In this document: positions 31,129 to 40,682 of the stretch, piece after piece
How positions within the stretch are numbered: position 1 is the stretch's first letter
Layout of the letters: every line of letters starts with the position of its first letter
Assembly (NCBI RefSeq): GCF_900198605.1
Contig: NZ_FZPJ01000043.1
Location: forward strand, 1-45,609
DNA: 45,609 nucleotides
Direction of reading: 5' to 3'
Origin: Helicobacter mesocricetorum
GTDB taxonomy: Bacteria; Campylobacterota; Campylobacteria; Campylobacterales; Helicobacteraceae
The notes under the pieces: model-generated
The model's database searches: none
Seen by the model: the letters and a program-made list of their open reading frames with translations, nothing else
What the model was told of the DNA's origin: nothing
Position numbers and translations under genes: made by a program

Positions 31129-33393
31129 TTAATTGCGTTTTAGTTGAATAGCCTCTTGCATAAGCTGGTCTGCAGTAGTTATAGATTTTGCACTCATTTG
31201 GTAGCCCCTTTGATAAATGATTAAATCCGTTAAGGCTGTCCCTGTATCAACATTGCTTGTTTCTAACATATGATCTAAGATTCTTCCGTATTTTAAAGCT
31301 GCATATCCCTTATCTTCCCACGCCAAAAGAGGGGGTCCGCTCACTATGGAAACTTCCCCATTTCTTAGACGAATATTCATCTCCAAAAGATTCCCGCCCA
31401 CCTTGCTTAATCCTTGATCATTAACAAAGGCTGCAATGCCAAATCTTCCTAAAGCTTCAAACTTATTATTTGTAAAATTCGCTAAAATAATCCCTTGATC
31501 ATTAATAACAATCTCTTTTAATATGCCTTCAGGAGCACCATCTTGCGTAGTGGATTTCACACTAGAATCAGCATAAGCAAAATTACTCGAAACTTTGCCA
31601 TCTTGGCTTTTTGTTAAATCCACACTAATATTTCCATTCCCAAAAGGAACTTGAAAAACAGGTGCTTCTAAGCTCCCATCTGGATTGAAACTTATCTCAT
31701 TAATAACAGGAGTGTCGCTAAGGAGTGTTTTACCCGTAGCATCATAAATCGCACTCCTTACCTCCCAACGCTCATTAATTGGTGGAGTGATACTTTGGTC
31801 TCCTTGCTCTATAAGGATATATTGATTTTTTAAGATAAATTTTTTTCCTGATTCATCATAAACTTCTGTATTACTCTCATAGGTTGGGACTTGTAATTGT
31901 GTGCTACTCACGGAATTTACAGCAACAATCTTCCACCCTATATTATCTTCTAGTGGGTTGGTATCTCCTGCCTCATTAACCTTTTGATAAAGCAATCCAT
32001 TTAAAGCAACAATACTATTTTCCTCATAATTTGTTCCTTCTTGATAAGTAGCAACTTCACCTATGACAGAATCAGCAATTTCTTTCCAAGAATTGGTATC
32101 ATCAAGAGGATTACCAACTTGTGGGTTATTATTAGGTTCTCTTTGGTAAATTTTTCCCTCAAAAGCAACTAAATCTCCCTCTTGATAAGTTTGATTTTGG
32201 CTATAAGTCTCCACCCTACTTGTATCTATTAGCTTCCAAGAATTAGCATCATTAAGAGGATTATTAGCTGTGGTGCCATCACCATTTTTTTGAAAAACCA
32301 ATCCTTTGTATTTAACATAATCACCCTCTGCATAATCAGTAGCGGCATCAAATTCTTTAATACGCGTTTCAAAAATAGAATCTAATTTTTGATTGACTGC
32401 TTTTAAGCCCAATTTATCAGCCAATTTACCACTAATACCTAAAGTAATATTTTGCATCGTATTATTGCCAAGATACAGAGAGCTATCTGTTGGAAGTCCC
32501 TTATTATCTAGTTTTATTCCAAGATCTAAACCGGTATTTTTTTTGATTAATTCACTTAATTCTTGTATAGTAGTAAAACTATTTTCACCCTCTTTACCAT
32601 AAGTAAAAGTATAGCTTTTAGTTTGTTTATTTTGGGTAATGCTAAAGGTAATATCTTTGAAATTTTGTGCATCTAAAGGAGTGCCTTTAGAATCCATAAA
32701 GGTATTTATATCTTGATTAAGAAATTTTTCTTTATCAAAATCCCCTTTTTCATCTTGCAAAATATTAATAGGCTTACCATTTTGGGTGCGATTTAGATTA
32801 ATCGCCAAACCTATTTCACTAGTTAAAGTCGGTCGATAATATAATTCTTTAGGTATTTGTATTGGCTCTAAGGTTGAACCTCCAAGCTTGGCATAGTCTT
32901 GCTCTAGATCATTAGTAGCCATAAGCGTTCCATCTGCTGCGATTTTTTTAAGATTAATCCCATACATATAATAACCCGAAGAATTTACCAAATATCCCTC
33001 ACCATCAAGACTAAAAGATCCATCTCGTGTGAAATAATTTTGTCCCATAGCCGTTACAGGATTCCCGACATCAAAAGAACCATTTTTATTAGTCCCAACA
33101 ACAAACCAACCCCTTCCTGAATAAGCCACATTAAATTCCCCATCAGATTTTACATAACTTCCATCATTAGCATTAATAGCATTAGAAGCAATTTTTACTC
33201 CATAGTTATAGTCATTATTAATAGGAGAATTGGAATTCACATAATTAAGGCTACTTGCAAAAAGACTACTAAATTCTGGCGAATTTGCCCTAAAACCCGT
33301 TGTATTAACATTGGCAATATTATTAGAAGTAACATCAATCCCAAATTGATGAGTTTTAATACCACTTATTCCACTATAAAGAGATCCCACCAT
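31129..33393 (-). CDS. flgE: Flagellar hook protein FlgE with CBM5/12-like repeats
   Basis: About 754 residues. The N-terminus MVGSLYSGISGIKTHQFGID, then VTSNNIANVNTTGFRANSPEF, and the C-terminus SNVDTGTALTDLIIYQRGYQ, then MSAKSITTADQLMQEAIQLKR, are the paired rod/hook helices of FlgE. FNVAYSGRGWFVVG and FTRDGSFSLDGEGYLVNSSG are the D1 blocks. Between them, residues about 345-548 hold four tandem repeats that are not normal for hook proteins. Hook proteins polymerise into the universal joint outside the cell. By synteny (fliK-flgD-flgE) this is the homologue of the H. pylori FlgE-like gene beside flgD. The ATG at 33393 with AAGGA seven bases before it is chosen over the TTG at 33399. Confidence 0.92.
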   Translation of the reverse strand: MVGSLYSGISGIKTHQFGIDVTSNNIANVNTTGFRANSPEFSSLFASSLNYVNSNSPINNDYNYGVKIASNAINANDGSYVKSDGEFNVAYSGRGWFVVGTNKNGSFDVGNPVTAMGQNYFTRDGSFSLDGEGYLVNSSGYYMYGINLKKIAADGTLMATNDLEQDYAKLGGSTLEPIQIPKELYYRPTLTSEIGLAINLNRTQNGKPINILQDEKGDFDKEKFLNQDINTFMDSKGTPLDAQNFKDITFSITQNKQTKSYTFTYGKEGENSFTTIQELSELIKKNTGLDLGIKLDNKGLPTDSSLYLGNNTMQNITLGISGKLADKLGLKAVNQKLDSIFETRIKEFDAATDYAEGDYVKYKGLVFQKNGDGTTANNPLNDANSWKLIDTSRVETYSQNQTYQEGDLVAFEGKIYQREPNNNPQVGNPLDDTNSWKEIADSVIGEVATYQEGTNYEENSIVALNGLLYQKVNEAGDTNPLEDNIGWKIVAVNSVSSTQLQVPTYESNTEVYDESGKKFILKNQYILIEQGDQSITPPINERWEVRSAIYDATGKTLLSDTPVINEISFNPDGSLEAPVFQVPFGNGNISVDLTKSQDGKVSSNFAYADSSVKSTTQDGAPEGILKEIVINDQGIILANFTNNKFEALGRFGIAAFVNDQGLSKVGGNLLEMNIRLRNGEVSIVSGPPLLAWEDKGYAALKYGRILDHMLETSNVDTGTALTDLIIYQRGYQMSAKSITTADQLMQEAIQLKRN
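31756..32367 (-). repeat. Four tandem CBM5/12-like repeats inside FlgE
   Basis: Four units of about 45-52 codons share Y-x(2-4)-G-D/x-x-V-x-x-x-G-x-x-Y/F-Q, then N-P-L-x-D-x-x-x-W-K. They run from IKEFDAATDYAEGDYVKYKG, through VETYSQNQTYQEGDLVAFEG and VATYQEGTNYEENSIVALNG, to VPTYESNTEVYDESG. The last is most diverged. This is the pattern of carbohydrate-binding modules of families 5/12, which are short, Trp-containing beta domains. Sugar binding is inferred. Confidence 0.65.
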
Positions 33394-33407
33394 AGTCAAA
33401 TCCTTCT

Positions 33408-34295
33408 TTATTTTTTAGGATAGAAAGTTTGCGCTGAAGTGATTGGCATAATAAAATGATCACCTAATTTAATATAAGGCACACCTTTATCATAAACAAT
33501 ACTTTGAACCTCTCCTCTTCCCATCTCGGTAGTTAAATATTTATTAGTCTTAGAATCAAGGTTATATTCGGCACTAATATTATACTCTCCTGCTTTCACA
33601 AAACTACCGCCATCATCTCTTGTATCCCATTCAAATTCAATATACCCACTTTTTCCATCGTATTCTTTAAGGCTGATTTCTTTAACAATTTGTGTAGTAT
33701 CTTTACCATCTTTATCTTTAACTTTAGTCGTAATAGTAACCTTTGGGTCTCCTTTAGAGGCATCAATGGGCTTGTCAAAATAGAGTGAAAAATTTACCTT
33801 ATCATTATTAGAAAGCGTAATAGCAGAATATCCTGTTTCAGCAATTTTACCAATCACATCTACCGCACTATAACCATTTAAAATATTTCCATCTGTGATA
33901 CTACCTGCTAAAGTCTGCATAGTTTTAAGCATATTATCTTGTGTTTGGATAAGCTTTTCTTGGGCTTCAATAGTTTTTTCATTGGTTTTTTGCATACTCT
34001 CCATAGCAGTTGTCATTTTTTCCATCGCAGTTTTCATCTTTTCTTGTGCTTCCACTTGTGTTAATTGTGCAGTTTGTGTCAAAATTTCTTGCGTCTCCAT
34101 AGGAGCTGTTGGGTCTTGGTTTTTAAGTTGCTCTAAAAAAAGTCGCATAAAGGCTTCATTATTTAAAGAATTCCCTCCTGTGGGTTTATCTTTGCTAGGA
34201 ATAGGAGAATCTCCGGGAAAAGTGCTATTGTTTGTATTAGTTGCTGTATTTGTATTATTTGTTGCAGTTGTGTTAGTTGTGTTAGTTGTAGTCAT
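33408..34295 (-). CDS. flgD: Flagellar hook cap/assembly protein FlgD
   Basis: A 295-residue protein. After a Thr/Asn-only start (about 1-24) comes the conserved FlgD block NNEAFMRLFLEQLKNQDPTA, then PMETQEILTQTAQLTQVEA at about 45-85. A helical segment follows (EKMTTAMESMQKTNEKTIE), and then the FlgD-type beta domains (FSLYFDKPIDASKGD, FEWDTRDDGGSFVKAGEYNI). It caps the growing hook and is needed for FlgE assembly. It lies between fliK and flgE with gaps of about 10-15 bases, so one transcript is likely. Confidence 0.93.
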   Translation of the reverse strand: MTTTNTTNTTATNNTNTATNTNNSTFPGDSPIPSKDKPTGGNSLNNEAFMRLFLEQLKNQDPTAPMETQEILTQTAQLTQVEAQEKMKTAMEKMTTAMESMQKTNEKTIEAQEKLIQTQDNMLKTMQTLAGSITDGNILNGYSAVDVIGKIAETGYSAITLSNNDKVNFSLYFDKPIDASKGDPKVTITTKVKDKDGKDTTQIVKEISLKEYDGKSGYIEFEWDTRDDGGSFVKAGEYNISAEYNLDSKTNKYLTTEMGRGEVQSIVYDKGVPYIKLGDHFIMPITSAQTFYPKK

Positions 34296-34304
34296 TTTTA
34301 CTCC

Positions 34305-36383
34305 TTAAGCATCATAGGAAAAGCTCAAATCCATATAAGAAATCTCTCTATAAGAATCATCGGCTTGTTGATAAACATACAAGCCATTTTCATTCCTCTT
34401 TTGATTATTTTGAGAGTTTTGATGAGAATTTTGTTGAGAACTTCCTCCATTGGAATCACTAAATCCTCCTCCTAAGCTATTTCCACCTGTATCTTTAAAA
34501 TCCATTTGCACTTCATTAAACCCTAAGCTACTTAATTGGTTTTTAAAATCTTGTGCATTTTGCATAAAAAGCTGTAAGGCTTGTTGATTAGAACCAATTT
34601 GGATATGGATATTATCCCCCCTTTTTGTAATAGTAAGCTCCACATTGCCTAAATTTTGAGGGTCTAATTCTAAAGAAATTTTAGTAACTGGTGGGCGATA
34701 ATTTTGTAAAGCCTCTTTAAGCTTATCACTGAAGTGTGCAAAGGTATTTTGAACACTAAAACGTTCTGTATTTTGACTTTGTATCGCACTTTGATAAACT
34801 TCTTGATGACTTTTTTCTTTGATTTCTTTTTGTGTAAGACTTGCTTCTTTAGTCTCTTGGGTTAAAGAGCTTTTGAGTGAATGTTGCATTTTTAAGAGAT
34901 TATCCAAAAAATTTTGCTGCGCTCCCTCTTTAGTTTGCATTTCCTCTTTAATGATATTTTGGATATTTTGCTTCTCTTCTTGCAAAGCAAAATGTTGTTT
35001 TTGGTAAGGTTTATCTATTGCTTTATCTTCTTTTATAGTTTTTCTTTCTTTTTTTATAGAAGAATAAGGATTTTTCTCTTCTTTCAAGGAAGTTTTTAGT
35101 CTCTCTTGCTTATTTAAACTTTCTTTTATTGGTTTAGTAGCTGTTTTAAGAGGGGATTCTAAAATAAAATTAGAATTTTTAGGAGTCTCACTCATAGGCT
35201 CTTTTGGGTTTAAGGAGGCTTTAGAATCTCTTAATACCTCTTTTTTTTCTTCCTTGGTAACTAAAGTAGGAATGATTTTCTCTTGGATTATATGTTTTGC
35301 CTCTTTTTTGGGGTTTTCTACTATTTTAACTTCTTCTTTTACTGCTTGGGTGTTTTTAGGATTTTTTAGCTCTTTTCCTAAAGTAGGAGTTTCTTTAATT
35401 TTCTCTTGCTTTGGTAAAAGAGATTTTTCTACCTTTTTCCCATTTTCTAAGATTTTTTTATCTTGTAAGAGATTCTCACTCATAGGCTCTTTTGGGTTTA
35501 AGGAGGCTTTAGAATCTCTTAATACCTCTTTTTTTTCTTCCTTGGTAACTAAAGTAGGAATGATTTTCTCTTGGATTATATGTTGTGCCTCTTTTTTGGG
35601 GTTTTCTACTATTTTAACTTCTTCTTTTACTGCTTGGGTGTTTTTAGGATTTTTTAGCTCTTTTCCTAAAGTAGGAGTTTCTTTAATTTTCTCTTGCTTT
35701 GGTAAAAGAGATTTTTCTACCTTTTTCCCATTTTCTAAGATTTTTTTATCTTGTAAGAGATTGCTTAACACCTTATCAGAAGTGGATATTTTTTCACGTT
35801 TTAACCCCTTAACATCTTTGCTTTTAGGCTTTTCAAAAATCTCTTGTAATGAAGCTTTATTAGTCTTTTGTAACTCCTCTTGAAAATTTATTTTTTTCAC
35901 ATTAAGGTTTAAATCATTTGCTTTTTGAAGAACATCTTTTATTGTCTTAGGAGATTTTGCTTCTTTTGCCATTTGTAATAATTCTTTAGCATTTTGTGGA
36001 ACAGACCTTAAAGTCTCTAAAGAATGTGCCTTTTTTGTAGGCTTGTCTTCTATTGCTATTTCTAAGGATTCTTTAGTTGTTTTAATAATCTTTTTATACT
36101 CTTTTTTAAAAGCAATGTTTCCTTCTTTTGTTTCTATGATTGGTTCTTCTTTAATCTCTTCCTTATCTACATCTGCAATATTCTTTTCTTTAAGCAATAG
36201 ATTAATTGCTTTTTTTTCTAGGTTTTTACCTTTTTTCTTAACTGCTTCTTTATCTTCTATCAAATCATTAAAAATTTTTGAAAAAGCTACTTCCTCTTGC
36301 GATTCCTCTTCTATGGAAGATTTATTCTTATCTTTAGATAAATTGGTTAAATTACTTTTATCTATTTCAAGAAAAGAAAACAT
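34305..36383 (-). CDS. fliK: Flagellar hook-length control protein FliK
   Basis: A 692-residue protein of very biased composition (Lys, Glu, Gln). The C-terminal domain is the recognisable part: PPVTKISLELDPQNLGNVEL, TITKRGDNIHIQIGSNQQAL and FKNQLSSLGFNEVQMDF, which is the FliK/Flg_hook switch domain. The rest is a long, unstructured ruler. Residues about 208-400 are two copies of a 96-residue unit. FliK measures hook length and tells FlhB to switch export to filament proteins. A sigma54-type promoter lies about 45 bases before the ATG. It heads fliK-flgD-flgE, matching the class of sigma54-dependent hook genes. Confidence 0.92.
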   Translation of the reverse strand: MFSFLEIDKSNLTNLSKDKNKSSIEEESQEEVAFSKIFNDLIEDKEAVKKKGKNLEKKAINLLLKEKNIADVDKEEIKEEPIIETKEGNIAFKKEYKKIIKTTKESLEIAIEDKPTKKAHSLETLRSVPQNAKELLQMAKEAKSPKTIKDVLQKANDLNLNVKKINFQEELQKTNKASLQEIFEKPKSKDVKGLKREKISTSDKVLSNLLQDKKILENGKKVEKSLLPKQEKIKETPTLGKELKNPKNTQAVKEEVKIVENPKKEAQHIIQEKIIPTLVTKEEKKEVLRDSKASLNPKEPMSENLLQDKKILENGKKVEKSLLPKQEKIKETPTLGKELKNPKNTQAVKEEVKIVENPKKEAKHIIQEKIIPTLVTKEEKKEVLRDSKASLNPKEPMSETPKNSNFILESPLKTATKPIKESLNKQERLKTSLKEEKNPYSSIKKERKTIKEDKAIDKPYQKQHFALQEEKQNIQNIIKEEMQTKEGAQQNFLDNLLKMQHSLKSSLTQETKEASLTQKEIKEKSHQEVYQSAIQSQNTERFSVQNTFAHFSDKLKEALQNYRPPVTKISLELDPQNLGNVELTITKRGDNIHIQIGSNQQALQLFMQNAQDFKNQLSSLGFNEVQMDFKDTGGNSLGGGFSDSNGGSSQQNSHQNSQNNQKRNENGLYVYQQADDSYREISYMDLSFSYDA
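35186..35762 (-). repeat. 288-bp in-frame tandem duplication in fliK
   Basis: Two adjacent copies with a period of exactly 288 bases (96 codons): 35186-35473 and 35474-35761. By eye the only difference is one base (TTTTGCC against TTGTGCC), giving KEAKHI against KEAQHI. Each unit encodes LLQDKKILENGKKVEKSLLP to LRDSKASLNPKEPMSE. Confidence 0.92.
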
Positions 36384-36423
36384 TTATCACCTCTAAAACT
36401 TATGGATTTTTACTCCAATACAA

Positions 36424-36437
36424 GCAAATAGTATTCC
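36424..36437 (-). promoter_or_regulatory. Sigma54 (RpoN) promoter of fliK-flgD-flgE
   Basis: On the minus strand TTAGGAATACTATTTGCTT has GG (36437-36436), ten bases, then GC (36425-36424), the -24/-12 spacing of sigma54. It is close to the TTGGAA-N6-TTGCTT form used for hook genes in Helicobacter and Campylobacter. The transcript would start near 36412, about 30 bases before the fliK ATG. Confidence 0.72.
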
Positions 36438-36470
36438 TAAAATTTAGATTTTCTCTAAGACTATTTTCGA

Positions 36471-36476
36471 TAAAAT
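36471..36476 (+). promoter_or_regulatory. Possible -10 box for typA
   Basis: TAAAAT lies 30 bases before the typA ATG in the divergent gap to fliK, with no clear -35 box. Confidence 0.35.
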
Positions 36477-36506
36477 CCGCACAATTTTTATTTTCAAGGG
36501 AATAGT

Positions 36507-38306
36507 ATGCAAGAGATTAGAAACATTGCCGTTATTGCTCACGTTGATCACGGAAAAACCACCTTGGTTGATGGTCTGCTTAGACAATCAGGAACCTTTG
36601 CAAGCCACGAACAAATCGATGAACGCGTAATGGATAGTAATGATATTGAAAAAGAAAGGGGTATTACCATTCTTTCAAAAAATACCGCTATCCATTATAA
36701 AAACACAAAAATCAACATCATCGACACTCCCGGACACGCTGATTTTGGAGGTGAGGTTGAGAGGGTTTTAAAAATGGTTGATGGAGTTTTATTGCTTGTT
36801 GATGCACAAGAGGGAGTAATGCCACAAACCAAATTTGTCGTCAAAAAGGCTCTAGCACTAGGGCTTTGCCCCATTGTTGTCATTAATAAAATCGATAAAC
36901 CCGCTGCAGCCCCTGATAGAGTGATTGATGAAGTCTTTGATCTCTTTGCCGCAATGGATGCTAATGAAAAGCAACTTGATTTTCCTGTAATTTATGCAGC
37001 AGCAAGAGATGGCTATGCAATCAAAAACTTAGAGGATGAGAAAAAGAATCTCGAACCCCTCTTTGATGCGATTTTAGAATATGTCCCATTGCCTAGTGGA
37101 AATAAAGAAAATCCCTTACAAGTGCAAATCTTTACTTTAGATTATGATAATTATGTAGGAAAAATCGGAATTGCAAGAATCTTTAATGGCAAAATAAAAA
37201 AAGGTGAAAATGTGATGTTAGCCAAAAGCAATGGAGAAAAAACCACGGGTAAGATTACAAAACTCATTGGCTTTTATGGACTTGCTAGGACAGAGATACA
37301 AGAAGCACAAGCGGGGGATATTATTGCTTTAGCTGGGTTTCACTCCATTAATGTAGGGGATTCTATTGTAGATATTAATAACCCTATCCCTCTTGATCCT
37401 ATGCACTTAGAAGAACCTACAATGAGTGTCAATTTTGCGGTTAATGATTCTCCTTTTGCAGGATTAGAGGGCAAACATGTAACCGCCAACAAGCTCAAAG
37501 AGCGATTAGAGAGAGAAATGCAAACCAATATTGCAATGAAAATTGAAGAACTAGGCGAAGGGAAGTTTAAGGTAAGCGGTAGAGGGGAATTGCAAATTAC
37601 CATTCTAGCAGAGAATCTAAGGAGAGAGGATTATGAGTTTAGCATCTCACGTCCTGAAGTTATCGTCAAAGAAATAGATGGCAAGAAATGCGAACCCTTT
37701 GAAACCTTAGTTATTGATACACCCCAAGATTATTCTGGTAGTGTTATTGAAAAATTAGGGAGAAGAAAAGCGGAGTTAAAAGCTATGAATCCAATGGGAG
37801 AAGGTTATACAAGATTAGAATTTGAGATTCCAGCTAGAGGGCTTATTGGTTATCGTAGCGAGTTTTTAACTGATACCAAAGGTGAGGGGGTAATGAATAA
37901 TAGCTTTTTAGAGTTTCGCCCCTTTAGCGGAAATGTGGAAACAAGAAATAATGGAGCTTTAATCTCTATGGAAAATGGAGAAGCCACTCCCTTTTCTTTA
38001 GGGAATATTCAAGAAAGAGGAGTTCTCTTTATCCCTCCTCAAACAAAAGTCTATGTAGGGATGATCATTGGAGAGCATAGCAGAGAAAATGATTTAGATG
38101 TTAATCCTATAAAGGCGAAACATTTAACCAATATGCGTGCAAGTGGAAGTGATGATGCTATCAAACTCACCCCACCCCGTGATTTAAATTTAGAGAGAGC
38201 CTTAGAGTGGATTGAAGAAGATGAGATTTTAGAGGTTACACCAAAAAATATTCGGATTCGTAAAAAAGTCTTAGATCCAACACAAAGAAAACGAAAAAAT
38301 AAATAA
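36507..38306 (+). CDS. typA: Ribosome-associated GTPase TypA/BipA
   Basis: A 599-residue translational GTPase. G motifs are [10 protein letters not shown] near 11-20, [17 protein letters not shown] near 72-83 and NKIDKPAA near 127. The EF-G-like domains follow, then the BipA-specific C-terminal domain ([30 protein letters not shown]-like block, [20 protein letters not shown]). It helps 50S assembly and stress growth. nrdA starts nine bases after its stop. Confidence 0.96.
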   Translation: MQEIRNIAVIAHVDHGKTTLVDGLLRQSGTFASHEQIDERVMDSNDIEKERGITILSKNTAIHYKNTKINIIDTPGHADFGGEVERVLKMVDGVLLLVDAQEGVMPQTKFVVKKALALGLCPIVVINKIDKPAAAPDRVIDEVFDLFAAMDANEKQLDFPVIYAAARDGYAIKNLEDEKKNLEPLFDAILEYVPLPSGNKENPLQVQIFTLDYDNYVGKIGIARIFNGKIKKGENVMLAKSNGEKTTGKITKLIGFYGLARTEIQEAQAGDIIALAGFHSINVGDSIVDINNPIPLDPMHLEEPTMSVNFAVNDSPFAGLEGKHVTANKLKERLEREMQTNIAMKIEELGEGKFKVSGRGELQITILAENLRREDYEFSISRPEVIVKEIDGKKCEPFETLVIDTPQDYSGSVIEKLGRRKAELKAMNPMGEGYTRLEFEIPARGLIGYRSEFLTDTKGEGVMNNSFLEFRPFSGNVETRNNGALISMENGEATPFSLGNIQERGVLFIPPQTKVYVGMIIGEHSRENDLDVNPIKAKHLTNMRASGSDDAIKLTPPRDLNLERALEWIEEDEILEVTPKNIRIRKKVLDPTQRKRKNK

Positions 38307-38315
38307 GGAAGAGAA

Positions 38316-40682
38316 ATGCTAACAGTTATCAAAAGAAATGGACGCGTTGAACCCCTAGATGTTGCTAAAATACAAAAATACACTAAAGATGCTGTAAAGG
38401 GATTAGAAGGGGTTTCCCAAAGTGAGCTAGAAGTTGATGCGAAATTGCAATTTAGAGATAAAATCACTACCCAAGAAATCCAACAAACACTCATTAAAAC
38501 TGCTGTGGATAAAATCGACATTGATTGCCCTAATTGGACTTTTGTAGCAGCACGATTATTTCTTTATGATTTATACCATCGTGTCAATCGGTTTAATGGC
38601 TATAAAAGCTTAAAAGAATATTTAGAATTAGGAGAGAGAGAAAATCGCATTATTAAAGGAATGAAAGAAAAGTTTAATTTAGAAAGATTGGATTTAAAGA
38701 TTGATAAAACAAGGGATTTGCAATTTACTTATTTAGGGATTAAAACCCTCTATGATAGATACTTATTAAAAGACAAGCAAGGCGACCCCATAGAATTACC
38801 CCAACATATGTTTATGGGGATTGCGATGTTTTTAGCACAAAACGAAGAATATCCAAACTATTGGGCAGAACAATTTTATGACTTACTCTCTAAATTTGAA
38901 GTTATGGCAGCAACCCCTACTCTCTCAAATGCAAGAACACCGCGCCATCAATTAAGCTCTTGTTATATTGGAAGCACTCCTGATAATATTGAAGGGATTT
39001 TTGATTCTTATAAAGAAATGGCACTTTTGAGTAAATATGGTGGAGGGATTGGCTGGGATTTTTCTAAGATTAGGGGCTTAGGGAGCTTTATTGATGGGCA
39101 TAAAAACGCCGCTGGGGGAGTGATACCTTTTTTAAAAATCACTAATGATATTGCTATTGCTGTGGATCAACTTGGCACTAGAAAAGGAGCTATTTCTGTT
39201 TATTTAGAGCCTTGGCATAGTGATATTTTTGATTTTGTAGATATTAAGAAAAACAGCGGAGAAGAAAGACGAAGAACACACGATTTATTCCCCGCATTAT
39301 GGATTCCCGACCTTTTTATGAAGAGAATCGCCGAAGATGGCTTATGGAGTCTTTTTGACACACTCACTTGTTCAGATTTAACCAATCTTTATGGGGAAGA
39401 ATTTGAAATACGTTACCAACAATACGAAGCTGATGAGAGTATCCCTAAAGAAACCATTAAAGCCAAAGAATTATGGAAAAAAATCTTAACAAGCTATTTT
39501 GAAGTGGGATCGCCTTTTTTATGCTTTAAAGATAATGCCAATAGAGCAAATCCCAATGGGCATCGTGGAATCATTAGAAGCTCTAACCTCTGCACAGAAA
39601 TATTCCAAAACACTGAACCCAATAAATGTTTTATTCGTGTAGAATTTGAAGATGGTAGCATTGAAGATTATCCTGAATTTCAAGAAATTTTAGTTGATAG
39701 TGGGGTTAAAAAACCCTCCAATAAAATCACTTCTTTGGATAGTATTAAGGGCAAAAAAGTTTTTATCGCCCAAAGGCAATCCATAGATGGAAAAACCGCT
39801 GTTTGCAACCTAGCTTCTATTAATCTCTCTAAGGTTTATACCAAAGAAGATATAGAGAGGGTTGTTCCTGTGGCTATTAGAATGCTTGATAATGTGATTG
39901 ATTTAAACTTCTACCCTAACCGCAAAGTTAAAGCCACTAATCTTGATACGCGCTCTATTGGGCTTGGCATAATGGGAGAGGCTCAAATGTTAGCAGAATC
40001 CAAAATAGAATGGGGAAGCAAAAAACATTTAGAAAAGATTGATGAAATTATGGAAATCATCAGCTACAACGCCATTAAAGCAAGTTGCGAATTAGCACAA
40101 ACTAAAGGGGTTTATAACGATTTTGCAGGTTCTTCTTGGTCGCAAGGAATATTTCCTATGGATAGAGCAAATACAGAAGCTAAAGCACTTGTAGATAGAG
40201 GCGGACTTTTTGGATTTATTTATGATTGGGATTCTTTACGCAATGAAGTAAAGACTAAAGGGATTCGCAATGGTTACTTAATGGCTATCGCCCCTACAAG
40301 CTCTATTTCTATCTTAGTTGGCACAACACAAACTATCGAACCTATCTATAAGCGCAAATGGTTTGAAGAAAATCTAAGCGGACTTATCCCAGTAGTCGCC
40401 CCTAATTTAAACTTAGAAAATTGGAATTACTATATTAGTGCTTATAATATCGACCAAACCGCTATTATAAAAGCAGCCGCTGTGCGCCAAAAATGGATTG
40501 ATCAAGGACAAAGCACCAATATCTTTATGTCTTTAGAAAAGGCTAGTGGAAAATACCTCAATGAAATCTATACCCTAGCTTGGAAATTAGGATTAAAATC
40601 TACTTACTATCTCCGCTCTCAAAGCATAGAAGCAGAAAACTCCACAATGGATAGAAGCATTGAATGTGAAGGTTGCCAATAA
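38316..40682 (+). CDS. nrdA: Class I ribonucleotide reductase alpha chain
   Basis: A 788-residue protein with an N-terminal ATP cone (LTVIKRNGRVEPLDVAKIQK to about 90). Catalytic-domain marks are SSCYIGS (active-site Cys near 215), KYGGGIGWDFS, RSSNLCTEI (N-L-C-x-E), AVCNLASINLSKVY and APTSSISILVGTTQTIEP. The C-terminal ECEGCQ carries the redox-active Cys pair that re-reduces the site. It makes deoxynucleoside diphosphates. No nrdB is in the window. The PIN-PhoH gene starts on the next base after its stop. Confidence 0.95.
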   Translation: MLTVIKRNGRVEPLDVAKIQKYTKDAVKGLEGVSQSELEVDAKLQFRDKITTQEIQQTLIKTAVDKIDIDCPNWTFVAARLFLYDLYHRVNRFNGYKSLKEYLELGERENRIIKGMKEKFNLERLDLKIDKTRDLQFTYLGIKTLYDRYLLKDKQGDPIELPQHMFMGIAMFLAQNEEYPNYWAEQFYDLLSKFEVMAATPTLSNARTPRHQLSSCYIGSTPDNIEGIFDSYKEMALLSKYGGGIGWDFSKIRGLGSFIDGHKNAAGGVIPFLKITNDIAIAVDQLGTRKGAISVYLEPWHSDIFDFVDIKKNSGEERRRTHDLFPALWIPDLFMKRIAEDGLWSLFDTLTCSDLTNLYGEEFEIRYQQYEADESIPKETIKAKELWKKILTSYFEVGSPFLCFKDNANRANPNGHRGIIRSSNLCTEIFQNTEPNKCFIRVEFEDGSIEDYPEFQEILVDSGVKKPSNKITSLDSIKGKKVFIAQRQSIDGKTAVCNLASINLSKVYTKEDIERVVPVAIRMLDNVIDLNFYPNRKVKATNLDTRSIGLGIMGEAQMLAESKIEWGSKKHLEKIDEIMEIISYNAIKASCELAQTKGVYNDFAGSSWSQGIFPMDRANTEAKALVDRGGLFGFIYDWDSLRNEVKTKGIRNGYLMAIAPTSSISILVGTTQTIEPIYKRKWFEENLSGLIPVVAPNLNLENWNYYISAYNIDQTAIIKAAAVRQKWIDQGQSTNIFMSLEKASGKYLNEIYTLAWKLGLKSTYYLRSQSIEAENSTMDRSIECEGCQ

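Noticed and set aside
30960-31151. 63-residue plus-strand frame between the TonB receptor and flgE
   Set aside because: No ribosome site, overlaps the flgE end, and low-complexity composition.
35254-35883. 209-residue open frame on the plus strand
   Set aside because: It lies wholly antisense to fliK and arises from its Lys/Glu-rich codons. The same hydrophobic block appears twice only because of the 288-bp duplication.
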